The notes beneath the pieces are model-generated. The model made no database searches, was not told where the DNA came from, and saw only the letters and a list, made by a program, of their open reading frames with translations. Shown piece after piece: positions 12,269 through 25,351 of a stretch of 64,000 bases of DNA; the stretch's first letter is position 1; every line of letters starts with the position of its first letter. This DNA comes from Hevea brasiliensis (lineage: Eukaryota; Streptophyta; Magnoliopsida; Malpighiales; Euphorbiaceae): positions 35,675,593 through 35,739,592 of the forward strand of contig NC_079496.1 of assembly GCF_030052815.1 (NCBI RefSeq). The letters are read 5' to 3'. The translations under genes and the position numbers were made by a program.

Positions 12269-14164
12269 ACAAAGAGTTTTTCCTATATCGAATTAAATTG
12301 AGGTTTCTACATAATAATAATAATAATAATTATAATAATAGCTACTTATTATAATATTAAAGTAATAACTAAGTAAATAATTTATAATTTATATACACAT
12401 AATTAGAGAATTAATACCTTAATCATAATTTAAAAAATTGTATCATTAATTAATTTTTCTAAATGATAATAAAAAAATATAACATATTTAACATTAATCA
12501 AAGTAATAATATTAATTATTTATTAATATACTATAAAAAATATAAAAAAAATGAAAATTGAATATTGATATAAATTTTCTATTTGCCATAACTATGAAAA
12601 TAAATTTTTATTTCATTTCATTTTTTCATAATTCATTATATATATATCCCCTGATTCCTGATTTTAATTTAAAACATATATTTTAAAGAAAATTGCACTT
12701 AATGAAAATTTTTATCATTAATTTCTAAAAAAAGAAAATTAAATATATCATAATTCTTAGTTCTAATTTTAAATAGATATTTTAAAGGAAATCAAACCTA
12801 ATTATAGTAATTAATAATTTTTCATTATTTAAATTTGAAAAATCATATTAATTAATAATTATATTTAGAAAATTAGATTATATAATAATTATATATTACA
12901 ACTATTTAGGAAATATAGATAAAATTTGATTTTGATCTCTTTTTTTAAATAACCTTTAATAATTAGACATCTTTTAAAAAAAATTAATTATTAATTTCTC
13001 ACAAATATTCAAATATCATTGATTCTTGGTTCTAATTTAGAACAGATATTTTAAAGAAAATTAAATTTAATTAAAACTATTTAGGAAATATAAATAAAAT
13101 TTAATGTTGACCTTTTATTTTTTTTTAAAAAAAAATTAAGATATTTAAATTTAGAAGTTATAATAATTACATGTTTCAACTTTTTAGAAAAATACCGAAA
13201 AGATTAGGTCTCCAAGGTAGTTTTTTTTTGTAATTATCATTATTTTCTTCTTCTTCTTCATTTTATTAGTGTTTTGCTTTAAAATAACAATCCCCATTGT
13301 GATTCTTTCTGGATTCTCACTTTTCCTGCCACTCTTTATGGTAATTTTGCTATGTTTTTTTTTTTTTTTCATTTGACTTGGTTCACTCGGTTTTGTGCTC
13401 TATTTTTTATTGGGATTGTTGATTTTCTACTTAATTTCTCTAAAAAGAAAAATATTTCAACTTTATTTTCAAAGAATCTGGGAAACCTTCCTTACTAAGA
13501 AGATTATTTTTTTTTTTTGCTTGTTCTTTTGCAAGAACATGATCATTTCATTCTAATGCTAGTTAAATAAAAACTGCATTTATTTATTTATTTATTTTTA
13601 ATACTATGGGAGGCATGTTTTATTTGTTGAGGTTAATTTTATGATAGATTTTCTTAGTATTGGATTTGTAAATTTGATATTGTAGTGCTGATCTAATAAT
13701 ATGTTTATGGTATAACATTTAAATGAAGACACATGGCCTGCAGCGACTTTTTTACCTCACTTTAAGTCTGAAGAATCACTACAATTCATAAATAATAGAA
13801 TTTGGATCATAGAGAATAGAATATTATTCCCATAATTTCTTGTACTCAAGAAATTGAACTTTGATATTGTAACGCTTTCACCTTAGGTAGTCCGTACATT
13901 CTACTGTTCCGACGACTAATGTCTGTCCAGACAGCCAAGATGACTGGAACTACACTCCAACTAAAGTGAAGAGCCATAAATTGACTGAATAAAGAATAAG
14001 AAAAATTAAGAAAAAATTTTAGAAATGAAATGCAATAAAGTTAAATGAGTCGGTGCCCTAGCAATGGGTAACCTAACAGGAAGTTACTATAAAGACAGTT
14101 AGTAGCCCTAAAACTGAGGGAAATCCCGTGAAATATTTTCTGGGATGCCAGAGAAGACTTACAG

Positions 14165-17100
14165 TGTAACACCCCTATGTTCGGTAGTGCGTTCTACTGT
14201 TCCGGTGACCAGTGTTATCCGGACAGCTAGGATGCCTAGAACTATATTTCGTTATGAGTGAGGAGACATAAAATAATGAAATACAAGAAAAGAAAATACA
14301 AGAAAAACAAAAAAAAATAATAGCAAAGAAATGTAACCAAGTTAAGCGAGCCGAGAACCCTAGCGATGGGTGACCGTACCGGGAAGTCACGGCATGGACC
14401 GTTGACTAGCCCTGGACTGCGGGGAACCCTGGAAAATATTTATAGGACTTAAAGAGACATCAATTGAAGTATAAATATCATTAGAAATATTAAATAAAAA
14501 TTAAATAATTAGTACAAAGAAAAGTGAGAAATCGAAAAACAGACAAAACCCGGTGTTACCGAAAAATTGGGAATGCAATCCGAACAGGGGCATTATGGTC
14601 ATTTGGCATCCTGAATTGCCTTTTGACCTAAATGTCCATTAAAAATAAATAGTATTACACTTAGAAAATATAATGAAAAATTAATTTGGTGGTACTTAAA
14701 GTAAATAGCAAAAATTATGGGTTTAATGTGGAATAAAGGAAAATTTAACATATAAAATGAATTACTTTGTGAAAGTGGACCACTATAGAATAAATTAAAC
14801 ATTAAATGACAGGTGTAAGTCCATTATACAATCTGAAATCTTCATCTTCTCCATTTCCCTCAACCATGCCGAAATGAAAAAAGTGAGAACCTCCATTGCC
14901 GTTTTGCTTAAACCTTCATTCACTCCTTCATTTCACCTCTAAACACCTAGGTTTCTTCATCAAAGTTTATCTCCACATCATAAGGAAGAGTTTGATAGCA
15001 AAATCAAGAAGTTTAGTGAAGGTTTAACAAGTCCTAACAATAAGTAAGTTTGTATTTTTGAATATTGCTTTGTTAAACTTTGTATACATGTTATGGGTGT
15101 GTGCTTGGTGAAGGAATTTTTAAGTTTTGAGGAGTTCTTGATATGTCCAATTTTGGACAGCCATGGAGTTCTATATTTGATGAAGTATTCTTACATATAT
15201 TGATGTGGATTCATATTGAGTAGGGTGATTTAATGTCCTAGTAAGTTAATCCCGCATGTATATGGTGATTGTGCACTTGAAATGAAGTTGACGAAATTAT
15301 GGACAATTTGGCATTGTGGAGCAATTCAGCAGCTTTGGGACTCCTTAATGAATGTTTGAATTCATGGAGATATTGGATAAATTGTGATATTGAGGATTGA
15401 TGAATATGTATGTAAATTGGTTGTATAAAGTGTATGTAAGAATTAGAAATGTTTATGTGTATATGTGGTTGTATTTGGACTTTGTGAATTAGAGTTTCAT
15501 TTGGTGTGTTGAGGATATTTGTATTCTGCCCAAAATGACTTTAAGGTAAGGTGGTATATGGTTTTGGTAATGTACCAAAACAGAATTGGTAAGAGAAGTG
15601 GACTTGTAGCGAGGCAAATGTGTAATTGATACATGTTTATGCAATGTATTTAAGGGCAGTATGCATTTTAGCCTATAACTTTAAATGTGTAACTCCAATT
15701 GGTATGAGACCAATTGGAGGTGAAACTAGGCACAAAATGTGCCAACTTTCATGAAGGAAACATACCAAAATTCTTCTTGCAAGGTAACTTGAAAAATAAC
15801 CAAATCCGGATTAAGTACAATTGAGATCTGAAAATTGACCAATTGGGCAGCAGTTAGTGTTTAGGCCATAACTCACTCAAAACAGGTCCAATTGACCTGA
15901 AATTTTAACCATGAATAGTTAGGACCCATATCTACAAGTCTTATGAAGATACCAAAGCCCAGAAATGACCATAAGCAAGTCAAACAGCTTGCACAAGTTC
16001 GGGTCCAAAAACTGGCCGAACCAAAGTTGACCAAATTTGACCTAAAATGACCTAATTTGATGCCATTTGACCAGCAATAGTAAAAAGACCATAACTTGGT
16101 CTACATAATTCAGAATGACCTAAAATTTTTCCCCGCGTTCGATAAGACATAGATCTACAAGTTTGTAGTTTTGACCGAAACCCGAAAACTGAGGGAACTA
16201 GGTCTTCCGGCTAGGTCAAACTAGTATCCCGGAATCCAGCAAGTTGCAATAAAATGCACTAAATAAGGAAATGAAATTGGTAACGTGTACCAACCCTAAA
16301 AGACTATCGAATGTGACATATTAGTGACACTAAAACCTAATTTACCTAGAACGCATCGAGGATCGATATATTAGGTTGATTAAGCAAATAATAGCTTTCA
16401 GTGAATTACTTATCGAACATTATCGTTAGAGACAATTTAATTTAGTACTGAAACACTTCAAATTGTGTTTCTCAGTTACCAAAGACTCAGGAAAAGGGAA
16501 GGAAACACGAGTCGGACCAAGAGACGATTATCGAGGTTTGTGCACAACAGCTATTTCTTTTGAATTATTTTCAATTGAAATAAATTTTGACTATTTGTAT
16601 ATTATTGTTTTAAATTGTGAAACTGTGAAAAATTGTTTGAATAATATTTGATGGATACTTATTGATTGAAAAGCACTGTAAATGGTTTGAAACCACAGCT
16701 ATCATGTATACTGATTGTATTCCTCACTAGCTTGTCTAGTGGGACGAATTGAATTCCCTCTCTGGCTGAAGTGTTGAGGTGTGTGCCTGTTGAGGACGAA
16801 TTGGATGAGTACTCATATTTTTGCTAGCTAGCTATGTTATTCCTCATTAGTCATTGACTTTTGGGACGAATTGAATACCTCATTAGCCATCGGCTTTTGG
16901 GACGAATTGAACTTTGGAACATGATTAAGCTGTGTGTGATTTATTGATATGTATTATGAGATTGTGAAATGGAATTAAATTCTTATTGACATTCACTTTC
17001 TTTTGAATTTAATCATGATTTGATTTATTGAAATTATTGTGATATTGAGAAATGGAGCTTAAATTCTTGTTGACAATTACTGTCTTGAAATTAACTATGG

Positions 17101-17814
17101 TTTTAAGTATCCACTATTTATATAACTTGTGAATTGTGATTTAAAGTTGTATTTGGTTAATGTTGTGCACCACTGAGACATTGTCTCAGCAATAGCTTTT
17201 TATTGCTGTCGCAGGTAGACAGACAGACAGGGCAGCAGACTAGGCTGCTAGTACCTCCAGCGAGAGATTACCGGGTATAATGAGTATACCAACATTTTGC
17301 ATTTTGTACTGTAATGTATGACCATTGTATGTACATATTGTTTTTGGTTTTGAGCAGTTGTAAATTCAAATTGTACCTTGAAGTTGTAAAATAATTATGA
17401 GTTATTTTGACTTGTAAAAATTGTATTATATTTCTTTTATCTCAGTCTTTGAAAAATCACTGTGGATTTGAGTTGATAAATATGTTGTGTTGAGAAATAT
17501 GTTGAAGTTGAGATTTGGAAAAATATTGAAGTGCTTTTTACAGGTTTTCTGAAGAACTGTTTTATCCAAAATACAGATGGCATTCTGCCAAAATTTTTAC
17601 AGAAATTCCAAATAATTCAAATATGTTAGTTCTATCACTACAATTCAAAAAGGTTTTTAATACCTGTAAATAGTGCTCACCACTGTAAAAGAAGTAAGAA
17701 AAGTTTTTAAAATCCCTTGTAGTGTATTTAATGGGTTATCAGTAGACGGAGTTGGTAATTCATTAGGTATACTACGGGATCATGTTATGCCTTACAGAGG
17801 GGTAGGGTGTGACA
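14165..17814 (+). mobile_element. Solo LTR of gypsy family C
   Basis: It starts TGTAACACCCCTATG and ends GGTAGGGTGTGACA, with perfect 5-bp direct repeats TACAG at 14160-14164 and 17815-17819. It is 3,650 bp long, against 4,006 and 3,829 bp for the LTRs of element C. It contains 'ATAACT' modules at 15675, 15868 and 16091, a donor-like AA|GTAAGTTT at 15044, and a twin hairpin at 17173-17208. It is inserted in the B2 solo LTR and is therefore younger than it. Confidence 0.92.
17173..17208 (+). other. Twin hairpin in family C LTR
   Basis: After CACCA come CTGAGAC-ATT-GTCTCAG and then CAGCAATA-GCTTTT-TATTGCTG; both stems are perfect and they share three bases. The place and flanks (CACCACT before, CGCAGGTA after) match the twin hairpins of families A and B although the stem sequences differ. 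Confidence 0.65.
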
Positions 17815-20442
17815 TACAGAGCCCTAGGTAGCATTAGAATGTCAAGAAAAGATTAGGAGAATTTTTAAGATCGGTACAGACAGTTTTGGCTCTTTAAGCC
17901 AAACGGAGGGCATTTTGGTCATTTCATCTTCAGAGATGATTTTTGGCCAACTTATCCAATTAAGTAAATAATTTACATGACATAAAATATAAATAAATAT
18001 TGCAAAAATATTAATAAAAAATGAGTGAAAAAGAAAAGAAAGAAAAATGAATTAAACTTTGAATTATGACATCATTATGATGTCATTAAGAAGGCCTCCA
18101 CCAATCATATTATAACACACATTTATAAACCTAATTAAAAGAGATAAAAATGAGGTAAAATGGAAAGAAAATTATGCCATCTTCTACCTCTTCTTCCAGT
18201 CGTCCTCTTCCTTCTCTCTACCTCCATTAACCTTTCTTCTATCTCTCTCTTCATAACCTTGAATTCCTTCCACAAAACCCATAGCTTCCTTCATTAAAAT
18301 TTAGTTTTTCACCTTGGACAAGCTAAAGGTAGCAAAAAGAAAAGAGGAAATTGAAGATTTGGAGAGCTTGGAAATTGACTCAAGCAAGGTTAGTGCTATG
18401 TAATTCTTTCTTTCTTTTTAAACTATTTAAGCTTGCATAAGGAAGTAAAAATTGAAAGAAATTAAAAAGGATTATTGAGAAATTTTGAGTTAGGGTTTGA
18501 ATTAATTTTGGTGCCTTAATGTTATGGCTTGAGATTGATCTTGTTGAGACTGGTTGTTGATCATTTGAAGTGTTATGAATGATGAATTGTAGTTGGGAGT
18601 AAGGAGGATGGAATATTGGGAGTGCTTCTCTTATGCAGGAAATTCGTACCTATGAGTCCAGTGTTTTGTTTAAGTTATAACTGAAGTTGTGTGACTCCAA
18701 TTGGTATGAGGCCAATTGAAGGTGAAATTAAACTCAAAATACCCCATTTTTTATGAAGAAATCCTACCCAAATTCTGTCAAAATCTTAGTCAATTTACTA
18801 TCCCAATCCGGATATCCAAACACTGAACCCAGAAAAATAACCAAATGAACCTATTCATTTGGCCATAACTCCCTCTAGATAGGTCCAAATGACCTGAATT
18901 TTTACCATTGGAAAGATTAAACATAGGAATACAACTTTTATTGAGAACACCAAGCCTAGAAATGCCTCTAACCAAATGAAATTTCTGACCCAAGTTAGGT
19001 CACTAAACAGACCAGAATAGATTCTGCCCAAAATTTCCTAGACATAGACCACCGGACCAGTTTTGGCAAAATGGCCATAACTTGGTCCATAAATATCCAA
19101 ATGCAATGAAACCAATGGAAAAATTTTTATAAGACATAGGTCTAAAATATTGATCTTTTGACCAAAACCCAAAACCCAAAGGAACTAGGTCAAATGGTTA
19201 GTAAATTTTAGCATATAAAAACCTAGAGTTTGACCAAACTACACTTGAACCTAGAACACTCAATTAGTCATATCTACCACTAGAAAACTCCAATTAGGAT
19301 GAGCCATACTGATCTGGAACCTTAAGAAATAGGGCTCTAACTTTGTTTTAGACATGGTCTTCAAACTATGAACATAACAATCCTAAAATGGAGGTCAAAG
19401 CTACTAACCTGAACATGGACCCTAAAGACACAGGGCACAAGAGTCCAGGCCAATAATTTGATCATAATTAATTTTACAAACCTTGAAAATTTGTAATTAA
19501 AATTTTTGAGTAACTATAAGACATAGGGTAACAACTTCTATGAAGAACTTTAAGCCTAAAAATGACTATAATAGGTCCAATTAATTAGACTAAGACAGAC
19601 TCCAGAATCTGCCTAATTCTGGACCCAAAAAGAGATAGTGAACCAGTTATGGTTATTTAATCATAACTTGAGTTCTAAAACTCCAATTAATATGATTCAA
19701 AAAGGAAAACAAAGATAATACATAGAGAAACAAATTCTGTGGAGGGAGTGTGGCCAAACAGTAGCCACATCCTGGTTAATTTTCCATGTAAAGACAGTGC
19801 ACCAAATCTGGACCTAAAGAAAAGTCCATAAAATAACTAGGCATATGAGATGAAATGAATTAGAATAAATTTTTAAGCATAAAAATAACATAAATTAATG
19901 AAATTATAAATACTTAATAATAATATTCTACCCAAAGTACACCTAGACTCATTTATATAGCTTGGATTGATTGGTATATCAATTAGGGACTACATATTAC
20001 AGTACTGCCCATAGGGATAATCATTGACAGACAACATATGTATAAGATGATTATTCTACTGGCTTTATGCCTGCCTGATGGCCATAGTGCTAATTTTTAT
20101 TATTACTGGCTTATGCCTGTCCGCTGGCCTTGTGCCTGATATGACCGTTGTATACATGTTAGACATATGGCTATCTAACTAGTTTACTCCCATGTATCCA
20201 GTCTTTATAGCCTGTCATAGGTTACTTGGGCACAGATAAACATAATAAGACTGAGAATGGAACAAATGAACCAAAAAGACCCTGATTAAGTAATTGCTCC
20301 TAAAGTTTTAGAAATATGTAAAAGATTTTAATTTCATGAAATCCTACACATCTTTGTAAGATTATATATGAGATAATTATTTCAATTCTTAGTTAGATAA
20401 TTATTTCAATTCTTAGTTAGTTTATTATAAATTATTACACCA

Positions 20443-20481
20443 CTAAGCAGAAATACTTAGCGCGTTGGTTTTTCCATCGCG
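20443..20481 (+). other. Twin hairpin in family B2 solo LTR
   Basis: Hairpin 1 is decayed to CTAAG/CTTAG. Hairpin 2 is CGCGTTGG, a T-rich loop and CCATCGCG, with 7 of 8 positions paired. Confidence 0.5.
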
Positions 20482-20661
20482 TAGGTACAGGAGAGCACCA
20501 ACAGCCACAGCAGTAGTAAGAGAGGATCAGATTTGCTACAGGGTTAGTGTCACCTCACCAGTTCATTTTGGGTATGACTCATGTGTATTTAAATTTTATA
20601 TTTTGGATCACTGTACATAAGTAGATGTTGTAAATCAGGTTGAGATATGTAACCAAATTTT

Positions 20662-20663
<2 letters not shown>

Positions 20664-20720
<57 letters not shown>
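20664..20720. repeat. (TA)n microsatellite in LTR
   Basis: About 57 bp of TA. The - strand ORF across it (20589-20999) encodes an Ile-Tyr repeat and is spurious. Confidence 0.95.
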
Positions 20721-20723
<3 letters not shown>

Positions 20724-21085
20724 GTACATTATTGTAAGTAATGTTATATGAATGAAATGCAAGTTTATTTTCTTAAAAATTATATGAGTAATGGTTTGAT
20801 GTGGTATATGAATAATTGACATGAGAAATGATGTAATGAAATGGATATAATTGGTTTTTAACAGGTAAATGAGGAAATCACCATGCACTAATAAAACAGA
20901 GGAGATTCTGTCTGGGTCTCCACAAAAATGAAATGGGATAAAAAAAAATTGATATGTAAGATAATATATTAAATAGACAATTAAATTAATATTGTACATG
21001 ACAAGATAGGATAGGGTGCTCCGGCATCGAATGTAGCATACCTTGCTCGACTACGCTGTAGACGGGTGAGGGGTGTGACAGATAT

Positions 21086-21435
21086 TGATAAAAAGAAAAT
21101 ATATATATTTAGGCATATTGAAGATCCTTTTTATGTGTATTTTGGCAGTAAAAAGTTAAATTTGGATTATAACTTAAAAATTAAATAAGGAAAAAAATTG
21201 CTATCAATAAAATTGACAAATAAGGTAAGGAAAAAAATTACTAGCAACAAATTCAATTTAATATAATTGGCATATGTGGGAAGGAGAAAATATTATTAGC
21301 AATAAATTCAATTTAATATTGTTACTTGGCATTGCCACTTAACACAGGAAAAAATTTGACTACTTTAAATATTGCATTTGACATAAATATAATAGTTTTA
21401 GAATCTTATGTAGCAGTACTAGGGAAAAAACACTC

Positions 21436-21439
<4 letters not shown>
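21086..21439. repeat. AT-rich spacer with three short degenerate units
   Basis: This is DNA that was continuous with 13867 before the B2 LTR inserted. It contains three related units around 21190-21215, 21228-21265 and 21280-21320, built on AAGGAAAAAAATTNCTANCAA or similar, followed by AAATTCAATTTAATAT. There is no gene. Confidence 0.45.

Positions 21440-21519
<80 letters not shown>
21440..21519. repeat. (TA)n-(GA)n compound microsatellite
   Basis: About 50 bp of TA followed by about 29 bp of GA, immediately before repeat array 2. The ORF at 21326-21553 is produced by it. Confidence 0.95.
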
Positions 21520-21521
<2 letters not shown>

Positions 21522-22284
21522 AAATACCTACTAATACAATAAATAGTCGTTAAAAGTTTTGCTGAAATTATATTATATTTATTAAAATACAAAGTTCTTT
21601 ATTAATTTACCTACTAAATTGATTTTAGTATGTAAATTACCTACTAAAGTAGAAAAGAGTCGCTAACATATTTTGTTGACATTATATTTATGTTTACTAA
21701 AATACAAAAATTTCTTATTAATTTACCTACTAACAAGGACATAGTCAGTAAATTACCTACTAATTCCTATAATAGTAGCTAATACTTTTTTATTTTTATT
21801 TACTTTTACTAAAATATAATTTTTTTTAATATTACCTACTACTACTGTAATCGGTAAATTACCTACTATTCAAAATAATAGTCGGAAAGTACTATTTTAC
21901 ATTATAAAAATACCTACTAAATGCTAGGTAGTTGGTAAATTACAAAGAAAATTTTTTTATAGTACCGACTAAATGTTTTATAGTCGCTAGTAAATTATTT
22001 AAATACTATTTACGTTTTCCCAATACTATACCGACTAGAAGTGTGGTCGGTAAAATATTCACATTAGTAGCTATAATTTGCGTTCCAACTTGGCATCATA
22101 ATTGGCAACTAAAATTCTTAGTTGGTAAAATATTGTAGGTAAATAGTTGGTAATTTAGTCGGTAAAAATAATTTGTATTCAATAATTTGATTTAGTTTTT
22201 TTTTGTCGGTGAATAGTCGGTATTTACCTACAAAGTTATGTTTGTCGATAATTTTAGTAGCTATTTTTTTAATTTATTGTAGTG
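21520..22284 (+). repeat. Palindrome-core repeat array 2, ending in a CACTA-like terminus
   Basis: Seven or eight units of the same repeat as array 1 and in the same orientation. Cores such as TAGTCAGTAAATTACC lie near 21627, 21742, 21850, 21926, 21983 and 22045. Spacing shortens towards the right end. The array stops at 22284 with TTTATTGTAGTG, the reverse complement of CACTACAATAAA, which fits the terminal inverted repeat of a CACTA transposon. The matching left terminus with the same 3-bp flank (ATC) was not found in the window. The next sequence (22285-22447) reads like intron of the Ptta pseudogene, so a CACTA element may have inserted into another one. Confidence 0.6.
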
Positions 22285-22447
22285 ATCGAAGTTTCACATA
22301 CATCTGGTTTAAAGTCTTATTGTCAATATATTTTTTAAATGGTATGAATTATTTACCTTATAAGTTATATTCAGGTCATTTTTATGAACTTATTTACTAT
22401 TAAATGTATTAACTTTAAATTGAAATTTTCATATCTTTTAAATATAG

Positions 22448-23049
22448 GAACTTTTGGATGAGGATTTAGAGAGATTTGAATGAAAATATAGATCCAAATT
22501 TAGTTGAAAATTTAGAGCAAATGTATCAAGACCCTATTGAGCTGAAACTTTATCTTAATACTCACCATAAGAAAGATGGCACATGGATCCACCTATAAGC
22601 TCAAGAAAATTATGTAAGTGATTTTAATTTTTTTTTTTATCATAATTTGTGTAGTTCTTGGAATATTTGAATTAAATTATAACATTTATATGAGCAAATG
22701 AAAGCTTTTTTATAAGCAAGCAATAGATGAAGGTACTATAATGAGTGGGCTTCAAATTCTAGATAAAGTACTAAAGTCAAAATCTGGTTATGCTCATGGA
22801 CTTGGTCATGGGGTTAAGCTAATTAGTTCAAAAGATTTAGAATTTGAAACTATTTTACAAGCTGAAAAGGTAGGGGCTAAAAAACAAATCGATGAATTAA
22901 TAGAGCAAATTAAAAATAAAAAAGAACAAATAAAAAGTCAGTAGGCTACTATCAATGATCTGCAAGAATTACAAAATCAACTTAAGGCTTTGTTTGAAGA
23001 ATTCATGCTACAGCAAAGGGTTGAAGGGAATACAAGTACTATTGTTTGA
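22448..23049 (+). pseudogene. Ptta/En/Spm-type plant transposase fragment
   Basis: Two exon-like pieces carry the plant transposase (Ptta/En/Spm) C-terminal pattern. The first (about 22455-22615) reads 'LNENIDPNLVENLEQ' then 'ELKLYLNTHHKKDGTWIHL', with in-frame stops. The second (about 22715-22944) reads 'LQILDKVLKSKSGYAHGLGHG' followed by a Lys/Glu/Gln-rich, coiled-coil-like tail. A splice donor (TATGTAAGTG) and an intron of about 100 bp separate them, and 'AAATATAG' precedes the first piece as an acceptor. The family is the second protein of some plant CACTA elements. It lies on the opposite strand to the TNP2 pseudogene at 3.7-6.3 kb, so it is a different copy. Internal stops make it non-functional. 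Confidence 0.7.
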
Positions 23050-23736
23050 CTTAATTTAAGTATTAATAGTTGAAATTTCTTAAGGATTATTTTATACAAT
23101 TTATTCTATTTATTTTTAACATTTTGTAACTTAAATTAGGTATTAGTAGTAGAACTTTTTATGGAATAATTTTATGCACTCTTTCTATATTATTTTTGTA
23201 ATTCTTTTCAACTTAAAGATATTATTTTAAAAAATAATTTAGTAAATTTCAATTAGTTTTTTTTTGTCATAATTATTTGTAATTATGGTAAGGAGGTTTT
23301 TGTCTCATTTTTAAGTAATGTCAAAAACAACTTTATCACTAAAAAGATTTTGAAAAAATAAATTGTCCCCATTAAAAATTTTGACATATTTATTTTGTCA
23401 ACAGTTACAAACTTTTTCTCTTATTAAATAAAATGTGATGAAAATAATTTTCATAGTAATTATTTTGACAAATAAAAATTAGTCACTTTTTAATTTGTGA
23501 AAAACAAGTTTGTTACTAATACAAAATAATATTTGTTCTAATTGAATACATAAAACCTATATTTTTTCACCCTTCTAAATTTTTGACTTAAATATTTTGT
23601 TACAAAATATTAATTCTAATTAAATAGTTTGGCATTCTCCTAATTTTATGACAAATATATTTTTGTCAGAATTTCATTTGTGATGCATTAATTTCATCAC
23701 ATTAATTATTTTTTGATAAATTTTTTATTGTCACTA
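23050..23736. other. AT-rich gene-free stretch after Ptta fragment
   Basis: No coding signal. It has repeated TTTGTCA/TGACAAA-like words on both strands (for example near 23390, 23465 and 23650), as expected for a CACTA 3' subterminal region. I found no clear terminus before the Copia fragment begins. Confidence 0.35.
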
Positions 23737-25104
23737 TAAAGATTATCAAGTAGAATATCTCATCCTCTAGATAGATATGGATTTCCTCATGAGAATGAAC
23801 AAGAGTTACTTGTTTATGAACAAATAGATCATGGTGATAATCCTATGACTTATGAAGAAGCTATATCAGATATAGACTCTTTAAAATGGATAGATGCCAT
23901 GAAATCTAAAATGAATTCTTAGATCTTATAGACCCATGTGAAAGTAATGTACCAATAGGAAATAAATGGATTTTCAAGCAGAAAACTACTTTTGATGGAA
24001 AGGTAGAAACCTATAAAGTAAGGTTAGTAGTGAAAGGGTTTCGTCAAAGGTAAGGGATTGATTATGAAGAGACATTTTCACCTGTAACCATGCTAAAATC
24101 CATTAGGATCTTATTAGCAATAGCAACATACTATGATTATGAGATTTGGCAAATAGATGTCAAAACTGCTTTCCTCAATGGTTACATAGAGGAAGACATT
24201 TTCATGGAACAACCTAAGGATTTTGAATTCAAGGATGGTTCTAAAGTATGCAAGCTTAAAACATCCATTTATGGTATAAAATAAGCGTCGAGGAGATGGA
24301 ACATTCGTTTTGATGAAGCAATTAAATCTTTTGGTTTTATTAAAAATCAAGATGAGCCATGTGTGCACAAAAAGATTCGTGGGAGTGCACTCACTTTTCT
24401 CGTCTTATACGTGGATGACATATTATTAATGGGTAATGATATCGGTATACTTACAACTGTAAAAATTTGGTTATCTAATACTTTCTCAATGAAAAACTTA
24501 GGGGAAGCAACCTATATTTTGGGAATTCGTATCTATAGAGATAGATCGAAAAGAATGATAGATTTGTCCCAAAGTCCATACTTGGAAAAAGTGCTAAAAA
24601 GGTTTAACATGCTTGATTCCAAGAGAAGATTATTGCTTGTAAAGCACGGTATCCATCTTTCCAAAAAAATTTCTCCAAAGACACCTGAGGAAAGAGAAAA
24701 GATGGTAAAAATTTCATATGTTTCGGCAATTGGAAATCTTATATATGGTATGTTGTGTACAAGACCAGATATCACTTATGTTGTTAGTTTGACTAGTAGG
24801 TTTCAATCCAATCCAAGTTTAAAATACTGGACTAGAGTCAAGAATATCCTTAAGTGCTTGAGAAAAACTAAGGATTTACTCTTGATATATGGAGGAGGTG
24901 ATTTACTACTAGATGGATTTATAGATTCTAATTTTCAATCAGATTTGGATGATAGAAAGTCTATCTTAGGTTTTGGGTTTATTTGTAATGGAGGTGCAGT
25001 CGGCTGAAAAAAATTCTAAGCAAACAACAACTGCAAATTCCGGTACAGAGGCCAAGTATATTGCTGCATTTGATACTGTAAAAGAAGTTGTTTAGATAAA
25101 GAAG
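23737..25104 (+). pseudogene. Ty1/Copia reverse transcriptase and RNase H fragment
   Basis: This is the C-terminal half of a Copia polyprotein. Starting near 23770 it shows 'RYGFPHE', 'TYEEAISDIDSLKWIDAMKS', a degenerate 'GNKWIFKQK' block, 'YEETFSPVTMLKSIRILLAI', 'QIDVKTAFLNGYIEEDIFM', the catalytic 'LYVDDILLMGN' near 24405, 'TRPDITYVVSLTSRFQS', and RNase H signals 'FQSDLDDRKSILGF' and 'TEAKYIAA'. These mark the order RT then RNase H, with integrase expected upstream but absent. Stops at about 23921, 24051 and 24283 and a frame break near 25006 make it dead. The 3' end is cut where gypsy LTR D begins. No Copia LTR is seen at either side. Confidence 0.9.
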
Positions 25105-25351
25105 TTTAATACCCTCATAATAAGTGGTCTGTACATTCTACTATTTCGGTGACTAAGGTTGGTCCGGACAGCTAGAATGTCTAGAACTATACTTAGATCA
25201 CATAGAAAAATCATAAATAAAATTGATAAAGATCAAATGTAATAGAAAGAAAATAAGTGAAATAAAGCCTAAATCAGTTAAATGAGCCGAGGTCCCGGCG
25301 ATGGGTGACCAACCTGGGAAGCGACTGCAAGTTCAGTTGCTACCCTAAATT

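Larger units (their letters stand above)
13868..21080 (+). mobile_element. Solo LTR of gypsy family B (B2), split by a family C LTR
   Basis: It starts TGTAACGCTTTCACC and ends GGGTGAGGGGTGTGACA, and is flanked on both sides by GATAT (13863-13867 and 21081-21085), a perfect 5-bp target-site duplication. Without the nested 3,650-bp C LTR its own length is about 3.56 kb, matching the B element LTRs at 25352 and 46219. It contains a splice-donor-like CAAG|GTTAGTGC near 18390, six 'ATAACT' modules at 18677, 18865, 19077, 19270, 19464 and 19663, a twin hairpin at 20443-20481 and a TA microsatellite at 20664-20720. There is no internal element sequence, so it arose by LTR-LTR recombination. ORFs within it are chance. 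Confidence 0.9.

Noticed and set aside
13777..13790. CACTACAATTC as the left end of the CACTA element ending at 22284
   Set aside because: The preceding 3 bp (AAT) do not match the ATC after 22284, and similarity beyond CACTACAA is weak.
20589..20999. 136-codon ORF on the - strand
   Set aside because: Most of it is an Ile-Tyr repeat encoded by the TA microsatellite within an LTR.
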